Part shown: positions 6,898-8,486 of the stretch, piece by piece
Numbering within the stretch: the stretch's first letter is position 1
Layout of the letters: the number at the start of each line of letters is the position of its first letter
Source: DATLSM01 sp049585815
GTDB taxonomy: Bacteria; Actinomycetota; Thermoleophilia; Solirubrobacterales; 70-9
Direction: 5' to 3'
Assembly (NCBI GenBank): GCA_049585815.1
Contig: JBAVAR010000128.1
Span: 1-8,486, forward strand
Length of the DNA stretch: 8,486 bases
Made by a program: the position numbers and the translations under genes
Notes under the pieces: model-generated
Databases searched by the model: none
Seen by the model: only the letters and a program-made list of their open reading frames with translations
Told to the model about the DNA's origin: nothing

Positions 6898-7296
6898 TCA
6901 TTGGGGATCCGGGGTACGGCTGTTCAGACTTTTGCGTCTCGTCGCGGTCGCGCCGTGGGTGTTTGGCGGGCCTGCCACGGTCTCCCTCACCGGTAGGTCA
7001 GGGGCTGCCACCAGGGGGCTGACGACAGCCCCTGTCCTCTCCTGGGTCTGGCGTCTGGCGGTTAGAGCGAGGGAGGTCAGGGCCGCAGGCACGCAGGCGG
7101 CGGCCGCTACCCACCACAAGTGGTAGCACTGCGTCGGGTCGCCGGTCACGGCTGTCTTGCCGAGGATCAGGACGAGGATGGCTGTGCCGAAGACGCCGCC
7201 GATCTGGCGGCCACTGTTCACCACGGCGCTGCCCGTTGCGCTTAGCTTCGCGGGCAGGTCGTGCGTCGCTGAGCCGAAGGACCATCTCCTCCCCTC
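6898..7296 (-). pseudogene. C-terminal remnant of a DHA2-type MFS transporter
   Basis: The frame carries the last part of a drug:H+ antiporter of the EmrB/QacA (14-helix) type. HDLPAKLSATGSAVVNSGRQ and the following IGGVFGTAILVLILG match the loop and helix near the end of that family. A second hydrophobic helix follows (LWWVAAAACVPAALTSLAL), then a polar tail of about 55 residues. The first twelve or so helices, over 1 kb, are missing: the frame is closed by the TGA that also ends the upstream SDR (7299-7297), and the MFS similarity begins at about 7280. The first usable codon is a GTG at 7224. It is almost certainly non-functional as a transporter. Its TGA (6900-6898) overlaps an ATG at 6901 of the next SDR, suggesting that SDR, exporter and SDR once formed one operon. 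Confidence 0.75.
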
Positions 7297-8025
7297 TCAG
7301 ATCGCGGTGCGACCGCCGTCGACGTGGATGATTGCGCCGGTGATGTAGCTGGCCGACGGGGTTGCAAGGAACGTGATGACGTCGGACAGCTCGTGCACTT
7401 CAGCGACGCGGCGGAGCGGAATCTGCTTGGCAAACTCCTTGGCCATCTCCAACCTCGGCTCCACTGCCGGCGTCAGCGTCGGACCGGGAGCGACCGCGTT
7501 GACCCGGACGTTCTGCGGCCCGTATTCTGCGGCCCAGGCCTTGGTGAGCAGCTCGATCGCGGCACGCGAGGCGCCGTAGGCAGCCAGGCCTGGCTGGCCG
7601 TAGCTCGCGACCATCGTTGAGACGTTGATGATTGATCCGCCGCCGCGGGCGGCGATCTTCGGGGCGAGCGCGGCGACGAGGAAGAACGGCGCCTTGACGT
7701 TGATCTGGAACAGCTCGTCGAACGCCGCCTCGTTGGTGTCAGCCGTCGGTGCGAGAGCGGCAAAGCCGGCACAGTTGACCAGAACATCGATCTCGCCTGC
7801 TGCGTCGGCAACGCGCCCCACCTCGGACATCTCCGAGAAATCAGCGGTGATGAACCGCGCATCGTGCCCACCCGCCCGGATTTTCTCCACGGTGCTCGCC
7901 CCGCGGGTCTCATCGCGGCCGGTGATGATCACCGACGCGCCCTTCTCGGCCATCGCCAGTGCGGTGTCGGAACCCATCCCGGATGTGCCGCCGGTGATGA
8001 GGGCGGTCTTGCCTTGAAATGACAT
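7297..8025 (-). CDS. Classical SDR-family oxidoreductase (YxxxR variant)
   Basis: A classical short-chain dehydrogenase/reductase of typical length, 242 residues, complete. It uses NAD(P)(H) to interconvert an alcohol and a ketone or a similar pair; the substrate cannot be told. Motifs: TGGTSGMG (11-18) cofactor loop, ADFSE (61-65), NCAG (84-87), Asn109 in QINV, Ser136 in INVSTM, Tyr150 in AAYGASRAAIE, and the C-terminal ITGAIIHVDGG (228-238). The lysine of Tyr-xxx-Lys is replaced by Arg154. After TGGTSGMG the arginine in ITGRDE (34-39) suggests NADP(H) preference, an inference. The ATG at 8025 is preceded by AAAGGGAG ten bases upstream. The gene diverges from a TetR regulator across a 109-base region with a repeated palindrome, so it is very probably the target of that regulator. 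It was likely first in a minus-strand operon with the genes down to 5930. Confidence 0.93.
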   Translation of the reverse strand: MSFQGKTALITGGTSGMGSDTALAMAEKGASVIITGRDETRGASTVEKIRAGGHDARFITADFSEMSEVGRVADAAGEIDVLVNCAGFAALAPTADTNEAAFDELFQINVKAPFFLVAALAPKIAARGGGSIINVSTMVASYGQPGLAAYGASRAAIELLTKAWAAEYGPQNVRVNAVAPGPTLTPAVEPRLEMAKEFAKQIPLRRVAEVHELSDVITFLATPSASYITGAIIHVDGGRTAI

Positions 8026-8035
8026 GTATCGCGTT

Positions 8036-8043
8036 CTCCCTTT
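8036..8043 (-). promoter_or_regulatory. Ribosome-binding site of the SDR at 7297-8025
   Basis: AAAGGGAG on the minus strand, ten bases before the ATG at 8025. It supports that start codon and shows this message has a leader, unlike the divergent TetR gene. Confidence 0.6.
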
Positions 8044-8065
8044 GAGTGGTTGTCGCGACCCTCGA

Positions 8066-8086
8066 AATGGATCGTGCGTTCCACTC
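8066..8086. promoter_or_regulatory. Operator copy 1 (imperfect palindrome)
   Basis: AATGGAT, then CGTGCGT, then TCCACTC. Aligned without gaps to the copy at 8095-8115 it differs at only four of 21 positions, most of them in the centre. The inverted half-sites are TGGA and TCCA. It overlaps the last four bases of the likely -10 box of the SDR (8088-8083) and covers its predicted transcription start, where a bound repressor would block the promoter. Confidence 0.6.
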
Positions 8087-8091
8087 TAACA
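8083..8091 (-). promoter_or_regulatory. Extended -10 promoter element of the SDR gene
   Basis: The minus strand reads TGTTAGAGT: a TAGAGT -10 box (8088-8083) with an upstream TGn extension. No good -35 match is seen; the position where one would sit (about 8106-8111) lies inside operator copy 2. Transcription would start near 8076, giving a leader of about 50 bases with the ribosome-binding site at 8036-8043. Confidence 0.45.
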
Positions 8092-8093
8092 CA

Positions 8094-8115
8094 GAATGGA
8101 TGGGGCGATCCATTC
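8094..8115. promoter_or_regulatory. Operator copy 2 (perfect 8-base inverted repeat)
   Basis: GAATGGAT and ATCCATTC form a perfect inverted repeat around the six-base centre GGGGCG. The size and symmetry are typical for a TetR-family dimer site. It covers the -35 zones of both divergent promoters and ends seven bases before the TetR -10 box (8122-8127). One bound dimer could therefore repress both the SDR and the regulator gene. Confidence 0.7.
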
Positions 8116-8121
8116 CGTTGG

Positions 8122-8127
8122 TAGAAT
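8122..8127 (+). promoter_or_regulatory. -10 box of the TetR gene, leaderless transcript likely
   Basis: TAGAAT fits the TAnnnT pattern and ends seven bases before the ATG at 8135, so transcription should start on or next to the start codon. There is no Shine-Dalgarno sequence upstream of that ATG, which fits a leaderless message of the kind common in actinomycetes. Confidence 0.5.
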
Positions 8128-8134
8128 CTGCGAT

Positions 8135-8486
8135 ATGAACACGACTAGCCCCTCCTCTCGCCCGTTGACGCGCAAGGGCCAGGAGACCCGTCAGCGCATC
8201 GTCGACGCGGCGGCCGACTTGATCTTCCGCCAAGGCGTCGCCCACACGACGATCGAGGACGTACGCGCGGCGGCGGGCGTCTCGAGCTCGCAGCTCTACC
8301 ACTACTTCGACGACAAGCCGGCCCTGGTCCGGGCGGTCGTTGACCACCAGGCCGACACGATGGTCGGCGGGCAGGAGATGTTCGATTTCAGCACGCTGGA
8401 TGGCCTCCGAGCCTGGCGCGACTTCGTGATCGCGGGCCAGCGCGAGCACCACTGCAGCGGCGGCTGCCCAATCGGCTCTCTCGGAG
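8135..8486 (+). CDS. TetR/AcrR family transcriptional regulator (3' end outside window)
   Basis: The first 117 residues of a TetR-family repressor; the gene runs off the end of the window. After a short polar arm, the helix ETRQRIVDAAADLIFRQGV (17-35) leads into the helix-turn-helix HTTIEDVRAAAGVSSSQLYH (37-56) and the closing YFDDKPALVRAVV (57-69). Residues 107-116 (CSGGCPIGSL) carry the cysteine-glycine motif found in a TetR subgroup (YxaF/LmrA-like C-terminal domains) that often sits beside oxidoreductase genes. The ligand is unknown. It starts at ATG 8135 with no Shine-Dalgarno. It diverges from the SDR gene, and the two palindromes between them suggest that it represses both that gene and itself. 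Confidence 0.92.
   Translation, partial: MNTTSPSSRPLTRKGQETRQRIVDAAADLIFRQGVAHTTIEDVRAAAGVSSSQLYHYFDDKPALVRAVVDHQADTMVGGQEMFDFSTLDGLRAWRDFVIAGQREHHCSGGCPIGSLG

Noticed and set aside
6998..7285. ATG at 7285 directly after GGAGGAG as the start of a gene
   Set aside because: Its frame is not the MFS frame and gives an Arg-rich product without membrane helices; the spacing to the purine run is poor.
7910..8452. Minus-strand open frame of 180 codons opposite the TetR gene
   Set aside because: It is antisense to the clearly coding TetR gene and the start of the SDR, lacks any family motif, and covers the operators. It is a shadow of high-GC codon use.
1..8486. CRISPR array, tRNA/rRNA, IS element or phage att site
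   Set aside because: No regularly spaced repeats, cloverleaf, rRNA-like block, transposase motif or flanking direct repeats were seen.

Overview
The window is high-GC DNA with the look of a soil-type actinomycete: a DUF5996 protein, a TetR/SDR divergent pair, GTG starts, and -10-like boxes placed so close to starts that leaderless transcripts are likely. The species cannot be named from the sequence. I see no rRNA, tRNA, CRISPR array, IS element or transposase.

Layout. 1-290: no complete gene; a rho-independent terminator on the minus strand at 57-94. 291-953 (-): an NADPH-dependent FMN reductase. 1378-2298 (+): an intact DUF5996 protein. 2440-3318 (-): an unrecognised protein with faint gamma-glutamylcyclotransferase-like features. 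3364-4145 (-): a two-gene unit (YjdJ-like GNAT, then a YjdI-like 4Fe-4S protein) joined by a 4-base GTGA overlap; the CDGSH domain that should end the second protein is in the next frame. 4238-4948 (-): a LysR effector domain without its DNA-binding part. 5151-5926 (+): a second FMN reductase broken by a one-base deletion. 5930-6865 (-): an SDR-like protein. 6898-7296 (-): the tail of a DHA2-type MFS exporter. 7297-8025 (-): a classical SDR. 8135 to the end (+): a TetR regulator cut by the window edge.

How it fits together. This is an accessory redox neighbourhood: two flavin reductases, two SDR proteins, an Fe-S protein and two regulators. The clearest regulatory unit is the TetR/SDR divergent pair. 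Its 109-base intergenic region holds two copies of one imperfect palindrome 29 bases apart, placed to control both promoters. The LysR fragment beside the second reductase looks like the remains of a similar regulator-target pair.

Four of the eleven genes are damaged: two by single-base indels in or near short G/C runs, two by loss of the 5' part. The indels may be assembly errors. The two truncations are too large for that and suggest real decay or rearrangement. I found no clear new multi-gene system. The best leads are the twin TetR operator, the displaced CDGSH domain, the two SDRs with altered Tyr-xxx-Lys pairs, and the unassigned protein at 2440-3318.
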